Made by a program: the position numbers and the translations under genes. Shown piece by piece: positions 1 to 8,585 of a stretch of 64,000 nt of DNA (the stretch's first letter is position 1; every line of letters starts with the position of its first letter). Where the stretch lies: positions 124,001 through 188,000 of the forward strand of contig NZ_SACT01000006.1 of assembly GCF_004016515.1 (NCBI RefSeq), given 5' to 3'. Below the pieces are notes generated by a model, which was not told where the DNA came from, did no database searches, and saw nothing but the letters and a program-made list of their open reading frames with translations. This DNA comes from Rubrivivax albus. Lineage in GTDB: Bacteria; Pseudomonadota; Gammaproteobacteria; Burkholderiales; Burkholderiaceae_C.

Positions 1-497
1 GCCACGTCCAGCAGGCCGTAGACCTTGACGATGTCGCCGGCCTGCACGGCCGCCAGGCCGCCGGCCAGGCGGTCGTCGAAGAAGGTCGTCGGAGACACCG
101 TCACCGTCTGCCCCAGCACCACCAGGCTGTCGGCGCCCACGGCCTCCACCGGCCCGCGCATCAGGCTGTGGGTGACGATGGACTGCGCCGCCACGCCGTC
201 GTCCGAACCGCGGCCGCGTACCTCCACGACCATGCCGAGCTTGAGCGCGCTGCGGTCGCGCGAGACCCCGTCGTCGTCGGAGACACGGGCGAGGTCGTCG
301 TCGTAGTGCACGCCGTTGACGATGATCGAACCGAAGCCGGTGATCGGGCCCACGGCGTAGGCCGAAGCCGCGGCCTGCGGCCCGGTACTGCCGCCACCGC
401 CACCGCAGGCGGTGAGGGCCAGCACGCCGGCGGCCAGCAGGGTGGTGCCGGTCCACCAGGTGCGACGGGCGATTCGGGGGGATTTCAGGGGTGTCAT
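1..497 (-). CDS. DUF5666 domain lipoprotein (3' end outside window)
   Basis: Reading leftwards from an ATG at 497, the frame stays open to the window edge, so only about the first 165 residues are seen. The N-terminus is basic, then hydrophobic, and ends in a lipobox-like LALTAC followed by a Gly-rich linker. This fits a lipoprotein exported by Sec and anchored by the Lgt pathway. The stretch after the linker (VGPITGFGSIIVNGV) is the typical opening of DUF5666, a beta-rich repeat of unknown function. An AAGGAG ribosome site lies 7 bases upstream of the ATG. Function is unknown; the family call rests on motif recognition only. Confidence 0.7.
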   Translation of the reverse strand, partial: MTPLKSPRIARRTWWTGTTLLAAGVLALTACGGGGGSTGPQAAASAYAVGPITGFGSIIVNGVHYDDDLARVSDDDGVSRDRSALKLGMVVEVRGRGSDDGVAAQSIVTHSLMRGPVEAVGADSLVVLGQTVTVSPTTFFDDRLAGGLAAVQAGDIVKVYGLLDV

Positions 498-826
498 CGG
501 GCGGCTCCTTGGATGCCGGGTCGGTCAGACGCCGACTCGGGGGTTCTGCTTAATTGGGATTTTCTTCCCAATGTCTGCAGTCTACACGACCGCGCCGAAC
601 CTGCCTGCGCAAGGTGTACCGAACCGTGACAAGCCGTCGGGCCGGGCCGGCATCCGGTCGTGCGCGGCACACCGACGCCACGACGAGGTCGCCCCAGGGC
701 ACCGAGCCCACCCGCCCTTGCCGGACTGCCGGCCGGCGGCCGACACTCCGGCCGTCGTCCGCCCGGGGTCAGGCCGGGCCACGGCACCCACACCACGCAC
801 GAGGACACGCACGAGGAGGAAGCCCC
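498..826. other. Non-coding spacer between divergent genes
   Basis: This 329-bp stretch separates the lipoprotein gene (leftward) from the hydrolase gene (rightward). I see no convincing gene in it. It holds a locally A+T-rich segment with an inverted repeat at 553-572 (separate entry). The rest is GC-rich and shows no clear -10/-35 pair. Open frames crossing it are extensions of shadow frames. Confidence 0.6.
553..572. promoter_or_regulatory. Inverted repeat, possible operator
   Basis: ATTGGGA at 553-559 is perfectly complementary to TCCCAAT at 566-572, with a 6-base T-rich spacer. It lies 56 bp upstream of the lipoprotein start in an unusually A+T-rich patch, so an operator for that promoter is plausible. 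It could also be a small hairpin. No regulator gene is adjacent. Confidence 0.3.
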
Positions 827-1927
827 ATGTTCATCGTCACCAACCGCGAAGTCGACGAGACTCAGACCAGCCCCGACAAGGCCTTCGGCTCACGCCCCAA
901 CCCGCTGGGCCCCAACGAGCTGCGCATGGCCTGGGCCGAGCGCCGCGGCAGGCGCTGGCACGTGCAGGTGCTGCCCGACCAGATCACCGACGCCATGGCC
1001 GCCGAGGTCGGCCTGCCGCTGCCCAGTGCAAGCGGCGAGGTCATCTACGCCAGCCGCTACCTGTCGCGCAAGATCCAGCGCATGGTCAACCCGGCGACGC
1101 AGGGCGCCAAGGGCGCGGGGCGCAACGTGCTGTTCTTCGTGCACGGCTTCAACAACGACGTGCCCGCGGTGCTCGACCGCGCCGAGCAGCTGGCGCAGAC
1201 CTACGGCGTGGAGGTCGTGCCCTTCTCGTGGCCGGCCAACGGCGGCGGCGTCAAGGGCGTGGCCAGCTACAAGAGCGACAAGCGCGACGCCATGGCCTCC
1301 GTCGGCGCGCTCGACCGCGCCGTGGCGAAACTCAGCGAGCTGCTGCAGGCCCTGCACAAGGACCACGTCGCGCACATCGAGGCCGAGGCCAGCCGGCGAT
1401 TCGGCAACGACGCCGAGAAATGGGACCGCTTCTTCTCGGCCCAGGCGCAGAAGTGGTGCCCGTTCACCGTGAACATGATGCTGCACAGCATGGGCAACTA
1501 CGTCTTCAAGCACCTGTTGCAGTCCACCTCCTACCGCGGCGACGCTCTGGTGTTCGACAACGTGGTCATGGTGGCGGCCGACACCAACAATGCCGGCCAC
1601 GCCGAATGGGTGGACCGCATCCAATGCCGCGGCCGCATCTTCGTCACCATCAACGAGCGCGACAGTGCGCTGGCCGCCTCACGCCTGAAGCTCGGCGAGC
1701 AGCAGCTGGCGCGCCTGGGCCACTGCCCCTACAGCCTGGACGCCCGCAAGGCGGTGTACGTGGACTTCACCGACCAGCCGCACGTGAGCGACTCGCACGC
1801 GTACTTCGAGGGCCGGCCGCTGCGCAACGCCAAGGTCAAGGCCTTCTTCCACAAGGCGCTCAACGGCGAGTTCGCCGACGCCGGGCTGCCGTTCGACAGC
1901 GGGCGCAACATGTACAAGCTGGGGTAG
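827..1927 (+). CDS. Alpha/beta hydrolase, DUF900-like
   Basis: The product has 366 residues. The start is the ATG at 827 with AGGAGGA 6 bases upstream; the frame is open further upstream but shows no sense there. A beta-strand followed by FFVHGFNND (about 104-111) is the oxyanion-loop region. LHSMGN (about 219-224) is the nucleophile elbow, giving Ser221. This pattern belongs to the DUF900/PF05990 group of predicted cytoplasmic esterases or lipases. The enzyme has no signal peptide and no known substrate. It appears monocistronic and converges on the MFS-acyltransferase gene. Confidence 0.75.
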   Translation: MFIVTNREVDETQTSPDKAFGSRPNPLGPNELRMAWAERRGRRWHVQVLPDQITDAMAAEVGLPLPSASGEVIYASRYLSRKIQRMVNPATQGAKGAGRNVLFFVHGFNNDVPAVLDRAEQLAQTYGVEVVPFSWPANGGGVKGVASYKSDKRDAMASVGALDRAVAKLSELLQALHKDHVAHIEAEASRRFGNDAEKWDRFFSAQAQKWCPFTVNMMLHSMGNYVFKHLLQSTSYRGDALVFDNVVMVAADTNNAGHAEWVDRIQCRGRIFVTINERDSALAASRLKLGEQQLARLGHCPYSLDARKAVYVDFTDQPHVSDSHAYFEGRPLRNAKVKAFFHKALNGEFADAGLPFDSGRNMYKLG

Positions 1928-1948
1928 GCAGCGGGTGCCCGGCCGCGC

Positions 1949-3838
1949 CTAGGCGGCCAGCAACGCCGCCACCCGCGCCTGCAGCGCCGCCGGCGTGACC
2001 CCCGCCGCCGGCAGCGCCGGCCCGGCCACCAGCCCCACCGGCGAGAACAGCCCGCGGCGGAAGGGCCGGCGCATCGCCGCGCCGCCTTCGACGCGCGAGA
2101 AGAACGAGCCCCAGAGGTTCTGCAGCGCCAGCGGCACGACGGGCACCGGGTGGGTCTGCAGGATCTTCATGATGCCGCCCTTGAACGGGCCCAGCGTACC
2201 GTCCCGCGTGATGCCGCCTTCCGGGAAGATGGCCAGCAGCTCGCCCTCGTCCAGCACGCGGCACGCGGCGTCGAAAGCGGCCTCGTAGGCCTGCGGATCT
2301 TCATCGCGCGGCGCGATCGGGATCGCCTTGACCCAGCGGAACAGCGTGCCCAGCACCGGCGTGGCGAAGATGCGGTGGTCCATCACGAAGCGGATCGGGC
2401 GCGGGCTGGCGGCCATCATCAGCACCGCGTCGACGTAGCTCACGTGGTTGCAGACCAGGATCGCCGCGCCTTCGGCCGGAATGTGCCCGCCATCCTGCAC
2501 GCGGAAGCGGTAGACCAGCCGCGTCAGCACGAAGGCCAGGAAGCGCAGCAGGTATTCCGGCACGAGCAGGAAGATGTACACGGCCACCAGCGCGTTGAGC
2601 AGCGCCACCACGCCGAAGACCTGCGGGATGCTCAGCCCCGCGGCCAGCAGGCTGCCGGCGATCAGCGCGCTGGCGATGATGAACAAGGCATTGAGGATGT
2701 TGTTCGCCGCGATGATGCGGCTGCGGTGCGTGGGCGGGCAGCGCAACTGGATCAGCGCGTACATCGGCACGCTGAACAGGCCGGCGCACAGCGACATCAG
2801 CGCCAGGTCGACCATCACGCGCCAGTGCGCCGGCACGGCGACGAACTGGGCCAGCGTCTGCACCGGCACCGCCGGCAATGCCCGCGAGGCGAAGTAGAGG
2901 TCGAGCGCGAACACGCTCATGCCGATCGCGCCCAGCGGCACGAGGCCGATCTCCACCTGATGGCGCGACAGCCGCTCGCACCACAGCGAGCCGGCCCCGA
3001 TGCCCAGCGAGAACACCACCAGCAGCAGCGAGGCCACCTGGGCGTCGCCATGCAGCACGTCGCGCGCGAAGGCCGGGAACTGCGAGAGGAACACCGCGCC
3101 GAAGAACCACATCCACGAGATGCCCAGCAGCGAGCGGAACACCGCCACCTGCCCGTAGGCCAAGCGCAGGTTGCGCCAGGTTTCGGTGAACGGGTTCCAG
3201 TTCACGCGCAGGCCCGGGTCGGTGGCCGGCGTGGGCGGCACGGCCCAGGACAGCGCCCAGCCGGCCACCGCCAGCGCCACGCAGGCCATGGCCGTCCACG
3301 CGCCGCCGCTGCCGGGCATCGCGATCAGCAGCCCGCCGGCCAGGTTGCCCAGCAGGATGGCGACGAAGGTGCCCATCTCCACCAGGCCGTTGCCGCCGGT
3401 GAGCTCCTGCGGCTGCAGGTGCTGCGGCAGGTAGGCGTACTTCACCGGACCGAAGAGCGTGGAGTGCAGGCCCATCAGGAACACGCAGGCCAGCAGCAGC
3501 GCCGCGTTCCCGGCCACGAAGCCGCCCGCGGCCAGGCCCATGATGCCGATCTCGGCGGCCTTGATCCAGCGCATCAGCCGCGCCTTGTCCAGCTTGTCGG
3601 CCAGCTGGCCGCTGGTGGCGGAGAACAGCAGGAAGGGCAGGATGAACAGCGCGCCGATCACCAGCCCGGCCTGCGACGGCGGCAGCCACTGCAGCTGCAA
3701 CTGGTAGGTGACGAGCACGGTGAAGGCGAACTTGAACAGGTTGTCGTTGGCGGCGCCAAGGAACTGCACGCCGAAGAACGGCAGGAAGCGGCGTTGGCGC
3801 AGCAGCGCGTACTGGCTGGATTCGGTGGAGGGGCTCAT
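1949..3838 (-). CDS. MFS transporter fused to 1-acylglycerophosphate acyltransferase (LplT-PlsC type)
   Basis: The product has 629 residues. Residues 1 to about 420 form a 12-helix major facilitator domain resembling the lysophospholipid flippase LplT (early FLGAANDN motif). The last ~190 residues form a PlsC-type acyltransferase with the HxxxxD box (NHVSYVDA) and the FPEGG substrate box. The natural reading is import of lysophospholipid and its re-acylation at the inner membrane. Unlike the E. coli LplT/Aas pair, no acyl-ACP synthetase domain is present. The ATG overlaps the upstream amidohydrolase stop (ATGA), so translation is probably coupled. It is the last gene of a five-gene minus-strand operon. 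Confidence 0.85.
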   Translation of the reverse strand: MSPSTESSQYALLRQRRFLPFFGVQFLGAANDNLFKFAFTVLVTYQLQLQWLPPSQAGLVIGALFILPFLLFSATSGQLADKLDKARLMRWIKAAEIGIMGLAAGGFVAGNAALLLACVFLMGLHSTLFGPVKYAYLPQHLQPQELTGGNGLVEMGTFVAILLGNLAGGLLIAMPGSGGAWTAMACVALAVAGWALSWAVPPTPATDPGLRVNWNPFTETWRNLRLAYGQVAVFRSLLGISWMWFFGAVFLSQFPAFARDVLHGDAQVASLLLVVFSLGIGAGSLWCERLSRHQVEIGLVPLGAIGMSVFALDLYFASRALPAVPVQTLAQFVAVPAHWRVMVDLALMSLCAGLFSVPMYALIQLRCPPTHRSRIIAANNILNALFIIASALIAGSLLAAGLSIPQVFGVVALLNALVAVYIFLLVPEYLLRFLAFVLTRLVYRFRVQDGGHIPAEGAAILVCNHVSYVDAVLMMAASPRPIRFVMDHRIFATPVLGTLFRWVKAIPIAPRDEDPQAYEAAFDAACRVLDEGELLAIFPEGGITRDGTLGPFKGGIMKILQTHPVPVVPLALQNLWGSFFSRVEGGAAMRRPFRRGLFSPVGLVAGPALPAAGVTPAALQARVAALLAA

Positions 3839-5061
3839 CGGGGCAGTCTCAGCAGGTCGAGGGCACGCGCTTCGAACACGGCGGCCGGCAGCCGGGCCGC
3901 GCCGTCGCGCAACCGGCGCTGGAGCACCAGATCGAAGAGCAGCGGATTGTGGTGGCGCAGCCGGTCGAGCACCGGCGCGTCGTCGTCGGCCAGCAGGCCG
4001 GCGCGCTGCAGTGCCGGCAGCGAGAACAAGGGCACGACGCCGGGCAGCGGATGGTCCGAGCCGTGCAGCAGCCGGCTGTGCCAGGCCTCCCGCCGCAGCA
4101 GGGTGCGCCAGACCTCGGCGCCGCGGTTGCGCTGGAAGACCGCGGAGATGTCGCCGAAGAGCCGGTCGTGGCCTTCGTCCATCAGCCGCGCGAAGAGCTC
4201 GAAGGCCGGGCGCTGCGGCGCCGACCGGCGGTCGGTATCGGGCATGCGGCCCAGCGAGGCGCAGTGCGCCACGATCACCGGCGTGCCCCGGGCCAACGGG
4301 TGGCGCACCGCGAGCGGGTTGCCCAGGCCCTGGCGGCCGGCGCCGGGCACGGCGTGTTCGGCACCGCAGTGCACGATCAGCGGCCGGCCGGCGCGCGCCA
4401 GCCGGTCGTACAGCGGGCGGCAGCGCGCGTCGGCGAGGTCGATGTTCATCGCGCTGGGCAGCCACTTCAGCGCCACCGCGCCGGCGGCCAGGGCGGCGTC
4501 CAGCCGCTCGGCAGCGTCGGCGCGGTACGGGTGCACCGAGGCCACCCAGTCGAAGTGCGCCGGGTGGCGCGCCGCCACCGTGGCCGCCCAGCGGTCGGGC
4601 ACGTGGAAGGTGGTCCAGGCGTGGCGCATGCGACCGTCGTCGTCGTGCGCCTCGTCGAAGGCGAACAGCCACCAGCGCGCGCCGGCCGGGAACTCGGCGG
4701 CCAGCGCCACCAGGCGGTCGACGTAGGCGGTGTCGATCGACAGCGCATCCTCCGCCACGCAGGCGCCGTTGAGGATGGCGCGCCGTCGCAGATGTTCCAC
4801 CGGATGCCAGGCCTGGGTGAGGTGCGGGTGGATGCGGCAGCCGCTGCCGGCGTCGCCGGTGCCCAGCAGGTGGGCGTGCGTGTCCACCAGGCGCGCCGGG
4901 TCCAGCCCGTCGAGCGCGGCGGCCACGAGCTCGTCAGCGGCCAGGTCGGCCGGCAACGGCCCGCGGCACGCATTGCGCCAGGACCGTGCGCCCAGGCTGG
5001 TGAACAGCCCGGCACCGAGTGCCGCACCGCCACAGCAGGCCAACCAGTGGCGCCGCTTCAT
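3835..5061 (-). CDS. Amidohydrolase family protein, membrane-anchored or exported
   Basis: The product has 408 residues. A hydrophobic N-terminal segment with an RR pair (residues 1-25) suggests export or anchoring. DTHAH (60-64) gives the HxH metal motif of the amidohydrolase TIM barrel. Later histidines lie in HCGAEH, AHCAS and HGSDHPLPG, the last resembling the final metal-proximal segment of amidohydrolase-2 enzymes. The substrate is unknown. Both ends overlap neighbours by 4 bases (ATGA), placing it firmly in the operon with DUF2145 and the acyltransferase fusion. The frame could be read further upstream of neither start nor RBS, so ATG 5061 is the best start. Confidence 0.75.
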   Translation of the reverse strand: MKRRHWLACCGGAALGAGLFTSLGARSWRNACRGPLPADLAADELVAAALDGLDPARLVDTHAHLLGTGDAGSGCRIHPHLTQAWHPVEHLRRRAILNGACVAEDALSIDTAYVDRLVALAAEFPAGARWWLFAFDEAHDDDGRMRHAWTTFHVPDRWAATVAARHPAHFDWVASVHPYRADAAERLDAALAAGAVALKWLPSAMNIDLADARCRPLYDRLARAGRPLIVHCGAEHAVPGAGRQGLGNPLAVRHPLARGTPVIVAHCASLGRMPDTDRRSAPQRPAFELFARLMDEGHDRLFGDISAVFQRNRGAEVWRTLLRREAWHSRLLHGSDHPLPGVVPLFSLPALQRAGLLADDDAPVLDRLRHHNPLLFDLVLQRRLRDGAARLPAAVFEARALDLLRLPR

Positions 5062-5843
5062 CGCGCAATCTCCTGCACCGGGCCTGCCAGGTGGCGTTGC
5101 TCCAGCCAGCCGAAGATCGAGTCGACGGTCACGGTGGCGATGCGGCCCGTGAAGCGCTGCGCCGGCGGATGGTCGTCGAAGCTGATGTGCACCTGGCTCA
5201 CGCTGGCGCCCAGCCGTTCGAAGCTGCCCAGGTGAATCACCGTGGGCGTGTAGCCCTGCAGCTTAAGCCAGGCCTGCGCGCGGTCGCGCCGGTCGGCCTG
5301 CGGTTCGGCCGCCAGCGCCAGGGTCTCGATGGCCCATTGGTTGGACTGCTGGAACCGCGTGGCCCAAGGGTAGGCCACCATGCTGTAGCGCGGCTGGTGC
5401 AGGACGGCGATGTGCTGGTCGTCCATGAGCAGGGGCCGCAACTTCGCCTGCAGGGCCGGCGTGGGCACCACCCAGCCGGCGCGGTACCGGTGCAGGTCGT
5501 CCATGAAGAACGGCGCCAGGCCCTGGCGGTAGAGATCGCCACGCGCGCTGCCGCAGGCATTGAGCTTGTGCAGCACGCGCCAATGGCCGGCGGCGTCGCG
5601 GTAGGCCCAGCCGGCGTGCGACCAGCGCAGGCCGTAGCGCGACAGGTCCTGCCCGGCGCGCGCGAGCAGCACGACCTGGGCACCGCTGGCGTCCAGCGCC
5701 TGCGCGGTGGCCAGTGCCAGGTCCAGCGAGCGCTGCACCGCCGCGGTGGTGGGCCGCCGGGTCTCGCAGCCCTGCCCTGCATGGGCGCCCGCGCAGGTCA
5801 GCGCCAGCGCCAACCCCAGCGCGCGAATGACGCGGCTCACCAT
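5058..5843 (-). CDS. DUF2145 family periplasmic protein
   Basis: The product has 261 residues. It starts with a clear signal peptide (basic start, hydrophobic stretch, AGAHA cleavage site near residue 22). The body carries features I associate with DUF2145: YGLRWSHAGW, then NACGSARGDLYRQGLAPFF. These suggest a small papain-like or NlpC-like fold, but catalysis is unproven. The start overlaps the upstream gene's stop by 7 bases and the stop overlaps the amidohydrolase start by 4, so the whole set is translationally coupled. Confidence 0.7.
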   Translation of the reverse strand: MVSRVIRALGLALALTCAGAHAGQGCETRRPTTAAVQRSLDLALATAQALDASGAQVVLLARAGQDLSRYGLRWSHAGWAYRDAAGHWRVLHKLNACGSARGDLYRQGLAPFFMDDLHRYRAGWVVPTPALQAKLRPLLMDDQHIAVLHQPRYSMVAYPWATRFQQSNQWAIETLALAAEPQADRRDRAQAWLKLQGYTPTVIHLGSFERLGASVSQVHISFDDHPPAQRFTGRIATVTVDSIFGWLEQRHLAGPVQEIAR

Positions 5844-6244
5844 GTCAGCCGCTCGTCGTGCAGCAGCGCACGGCCGAGTTCGTTGGGGATGAAGCACAGC
5901 GCCTCGCCCGCGGCCGAGAGCACCCATCCCGCGGCCACCGCGCTGACGACCACCGTGCCGCCCACGACGGCCGACGCACCCGCCGACAGGTGCAGGCTGA
6001 AGCGCGCGCCGTCCGACGCCCGTTCCAGGACCCAGACGCTCGCGTCCGAGGCCCCCTGCACGGCGATCACGGTGAAGGCGGCACCCGACACCAGCAGGCC
6101 GGCAGGCACGGCCACCGACAGCGCCACCGGCAGCGCCGACAGCGTGCTCAGCTCTGAGCCGCCGTGGGCCCAGGCACCCGTCGGCTGAACCAGGACCAGG
6201 GCCAACCCCAGCGCCACCAGATGTCGTGATGCGGGGCGTCTCAT
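5837..6244 (-). CDS. Small membrane protein, function unknown
   Basis: The product has 135 residues. A signal-like N-terminus ends near GAWAHG; a hydrophobic segment follows at about 42-62, and a second at about 88-108 (VVGGTVVVSAVAAGWVLS). The C-terminus is hydrophilic. I do not recognise a family. It always reads as part of the operon here: its ATG overlaps the YiaAB stop by 4 bases, and its stop overlaps the DUF2145 start. A membrane partner of the DUF2145 protein is a reasonable guess only. Confidence 0.6.
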   Translation of the reverse strand: MRRPASRHLVALGLALVLVQPTGAWAHGGSELSTLSALPVALSVAVPAGLLVSGAAFTVIAVQGASDASVWVLERASDGARFSLHLSAGASAVVGGTVVVSAVAAGWVLSAAGEALCFIPNELGRALLHDERLTW

Positions 6245-6750
6245 TGCGCATCCTCCTGGCGGTGGCCATGGCTCATCGCCAGGCGCGCCTCCTGCGCATC
6301 GCGCAGCGTCTTGGCCAGCGTGAACGCGCTGGACACCATGAACAGCCAGCTCACGGCCAGGAAGGCCTTGTAGGTGGGGCTCAGGTCCATGCGCCACAGG
6401 CCCCAGGCGGTCAGCGCCATCGCCGCGGAAAAACCGCCCCAGACCAGCGCGCCCCATTGCGGCGTGTCCTGCCGCCGGCCTTCGTTGTCGCGCACGAACT
6501 TGGCCAGCGTGAAGGCGCTGGTCAGCGTGAACAGGTAGCCCATGACCATGAAGGCGCGGTCCAGGTCGGCCCCCGGCAGCCAGGCCAGGCCGGTGGCGCA
6601 CAGGGTCAGTGCGACGCCGAAGCTGATCCAGACCTGGGCACGCCAGGCGCGGGTGTCGGTGCGGACGGGTTGGGCGGGGAAGCGGTGCATGAGGCGGGCC
6701 TCGGTGTTGAACATGGCCTCATGCTGCGGGATCGGCGAAAAGGTATCCAT
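6241..6750 (-). CDS. YiaA/YiaB family membrane protein
   Basis: The product has 169 residues. Two copies of a helix-hairpin unit each end in SAFTLAK followed by a basic RD turn (about residues 75-90 and 140-155). This is the YiaAB two-helix domain, a duplicated inner-membrane module of unknown function. ATG 6750 is chosen because it opens the operon; ATG 6714 is an alternative. It is the first gene of the five-gene operon and is divergent from the helix-turn-helix regulator at 6815, with a 64-bp shared upstream region. Confidence 0.75.
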   Translation of the reverse strand: MDTFSPIPQHEAMFNTEARLMHRFPAQPVRTDTRAWRAQVWISFGVALTLCATGLAWLPGADLDRAFMVMGYLFTLTSAFTLAKFVRDNEGRRQDTPQWGALVWGGFSAAMALTAWGLWRMDLSPTYKAFLAVSWLFMVSSAFTLAKTLRDAQEARLAMSHGHRQEDAQ

Positions 6751-6785
6751 CGCCCCCTGGAGCGTGGATTCAGGTCGGCCGTTTG

Positions 6786-6802
6786 GTATCGTAAGGCGAT
6801 AC
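6786..6802. promoter_or_regulatory. Inverted repeat in divergent promoter region
   Basis: GTATCG (6786-6791) and CGATAC (6797-6802) are perfect reverse complements around a 5-base spacer. The element lies between the YiaAB operon (start 6750, leftward) and the regulator gene (start 6815, rightward). Its end is 12 bases before the regulator ATG. A dimeric helix-turn-helix regulator binding here would control itself and the operon. This is inferred from position and symmetry. Confidence 0.5.
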
Positions 6803-6814
6803 TTCTGGAGCCCA

Positions 6815-7561
6815 ATGATGAGTGGCACCCACACCCTGGTGACGGCCCTGAAGGCCGAACTGCGCCGCGCCGGCATCACCTACGCCCGGCTGGCGCGCGA
6901 ACTGGGGCTGGCCGAGTCCAGCGTCAAGCGCATCTTCTCGCGCGGCGATCTTTCGCTGGCGCGCATCGACCAGGTGCTGGCGCTGCTGAAGATGGATTTC
7001 GGCGACCTGGCGCGTCAGGTGGCCAACCTGCAGCCCGAGCGCCACGAGCTCACGCTGGAACAGGAGCGCGCGGTGGTGGCCGACCCACGGCTGCTGCTGG
7101 TGGCGATCTGCGCGCTCAGCCAGTGGCGCTTCGAAGAGATCGTGGCCACCTACACGCTGCACAAGGCCGAGGTGGTGGCGGCCCTGGTGGCGCTGGACCG
7201 GCTGGGCATCCTGGAGCTGCGCGCGAACAACCGCTACCGGCTGAAGATCGACAAGACCTTCCGCTGGCGGCCGCACGGGCCGGTGATGCAGTACTTCCGC
7301 GAGCATGCCGTCGGCGACTACTTCAGCGGCGGCTTCGACGGCGACGGCGAGATGCTGGTGCTGGTGCACGGCCAGATCCAGCCGGCGCAGGCCCAGGCCT
7401 TCAACGAACGGCTGCAGCGCCTGGCGCAGGACTTCGCACACCAGCACCTGGCCGACCGCGCACTGCCAGCGGAACAGCGGCAGGCCTACACCATCGTGAT
7501 CGGCATGCGCTCGTGGCTGTTCGCGCTCTTCCGCGACCGGCTTCGCCAGCCGGAGGGCTGA
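6815..7561 (+). CDS. XRE-type helix-turn-helix transcriptional regulator
   Basis: The product has 248 residues. A helix-turn-helix lies at about residues 10-60, with a recognition helix around LAESSVKRIFSRG typical of XRE/Cro regulators. The C-terminal ~170 residues contain a winged-helix-like segment (EEIVATYTLHKAEVVAAL) and an effector region I do not recognise. Two ATGs stand together (6815 and 6818) after CTGGAG. The gene is divergent from the YiaAB operon and probably regulates it and itself through the inverted repeat at 6786-6802. Confidence 0.75.
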   Translation: MMSGTHTLVTALKAELRRAGITYARLARELGLAESSVKRIFSRGDLSLARIDQVLALLKMDFGDLARQVANLQPERHELTLEQERAVVADPRLLLVAICALSQWRFEEIVATYTLHKAEVVAALVALDRLGILELRANNRYRLKIDKTFRWRPHGPVMQYFREHAVGDYFSGGFDGDGEMLVLVHGQIQPAQAQAFNERLQRLAQDFAHQHLADRALPAEQRQAYTIVIGMRSWLFALFRDRLRQPEG

Positions 7562-7593
7562 TCGTCAGCGCACGAAGGTGCGCCGCCACGGAT

Positions 7594-8517
<924 letters not shown>

Positions 8518-8566
8518 CGGGGCGTCTCCGTTGTGTTCGCGTCGCCGCAGTGTAGCGCCGCAACTC

Positions 8567-8581
8567 CTTGCCAAAGGCAAG
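8567..8581. promoter_or_regulatory. Perfect palindrome, likely MarR-type operator
   Basis: CTTGCC-AAA-GGCAAG at 8567-8581 is a perfect 6+3+6 inverted repeat between divergent genes. Its size and spacing suit a MarR dimer. It overlaps the AAAGG ribosome site of the regulator (ATG 8586). On the other strand it sits about where a -35 box for the hydrolase would be. One site could thus control both genes. Confidence 0.55.
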
Positions 8582-8585
8582 CTTC

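Noticed and set aside
2150..4726. Very long plus-strand open frame antisense to the acyltransferase fusion and amidohydrolase
   Set aside because: Low-complexity His/Arg/Gln/Gly translation without domains, opposite to two clear genes; typical of antisense frames in GC-rich DNA.
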